This document shows, one piece after another, positions 6,696 to 6,894 of a DNA stretch of 6,894 bases (the stretch's first letter is position 1; each line of letters begins with the position of its first letter). A program made the translations under genes and the position numbers. The notes beneath the pieces were generated by a model, which was given only the letters and a program-made list of their open reading frames with translations, was not told where the DNA came from and searched no databases. The stretch is from FEN-1279 sp964400285 (GTDB taxonomy: Bacteria > Bacteroidota > Ignavibacteria > Tepidaquicellales > Tepidaquicellaceae): contig CAYNTK010000019.1 in the NCBI GenBank assembly GCA_964400285.1, positions 1 to 6,894 of the forward strand, read 5' to 3'.

Positions 6696-6894
6696 GTATT
6701 TAAGTAAATTTAAGTGGAAAAGATACAAAGTTGAAGATAGAAAAAAAGTATTTAGTGTTTAGTGATTTAACTTTAATTAATATATCTAAAATAGATTTAT
6801 TAATAGAAAATTCTTTTTTTCTTACAGAAGGTAGGAACTTAATTAGCGTTCAAAAAAGTGTGTAAATAGAATAGCCTATAAAAAAAGAGTCTCT

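Noticed and set aside
6751..6764. Tandem TTTAGTG x2 in the right intergenic stretch.
   Set aside because: Two copies of a 7-mer in AT-rich DNA are expected by chance, and there is no further copy to suggest an array.

Overview
The window is AT-rich, and every supported gene lies on the minus strand. Three features point to the FCB group (Bacteroidetes/Chlorobi/Ignavibacteria): signal peptides ending in Ser-Gln or Ala-Gln, no Shine-Dalgarno sequence before the starts, and a C-terminal tail with the NYPNPFNP motif of type IX secretion system (T9SS) cargo. The exact form of that tail (NYPNPFNPLTKISYSV...VYDxLG-like...SGVYFYRF...KKMVLIK) resembles Ignavibacteria-type genomes most. This taxonomic call is from recognition, not from a search.

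Reading in the direction of transcription (right to left): 6894-6645 is non-coding and carries a perfect 7-bp inverted repeat. 6644-6114 encodes a small exported protein that looks like an outer-membrane beta-barrel. After a 65-nt gap comes 6048-2456, which is seen as three consecutive open frames but reads best as one gene of about 1,197 codons. It has an N-terminal signal peptide, a zinc-dependent phospholipase C / S1-P1 nuclease-like domain, Ig-like beta-sandwich segments and a T9SS sorting domain. It is interrupted by one in-frame TGA (5664-5662) and one frame change within about 4075-4027. A strong rho-independent terminator (2430-2400) closes this unit. 2272-1 encodes a gingipain-like (peptidase family C25) cysteine protease that runs off the left edge of the window.

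The window therefore holds genes for secreted or surface hydrolases (a protease and a probable phosphoesterase) plus a small barrel protein. This fits a saprophytic or predatory lifestyle that uses T9SS to display degradative enzymes. The barrel gene and the broken hydrolase could share a transcript, since no terminator is visible between them. The gingipain-like gene lies beyond the terminator and probably has its own promoter.

The main point of interest is the broken hydrolase. Its zinc ligands fall on both sides of the TGA, and its signal peptide and sorting domain lie at opposite ends of the three frames, so no single frame could make a working exported enzyme. Recent gene decay, sequence error or recoding could each explain this; the sequence alone does not decide. 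I see no mobile element, CRISPR array, tRNA or rRNA.
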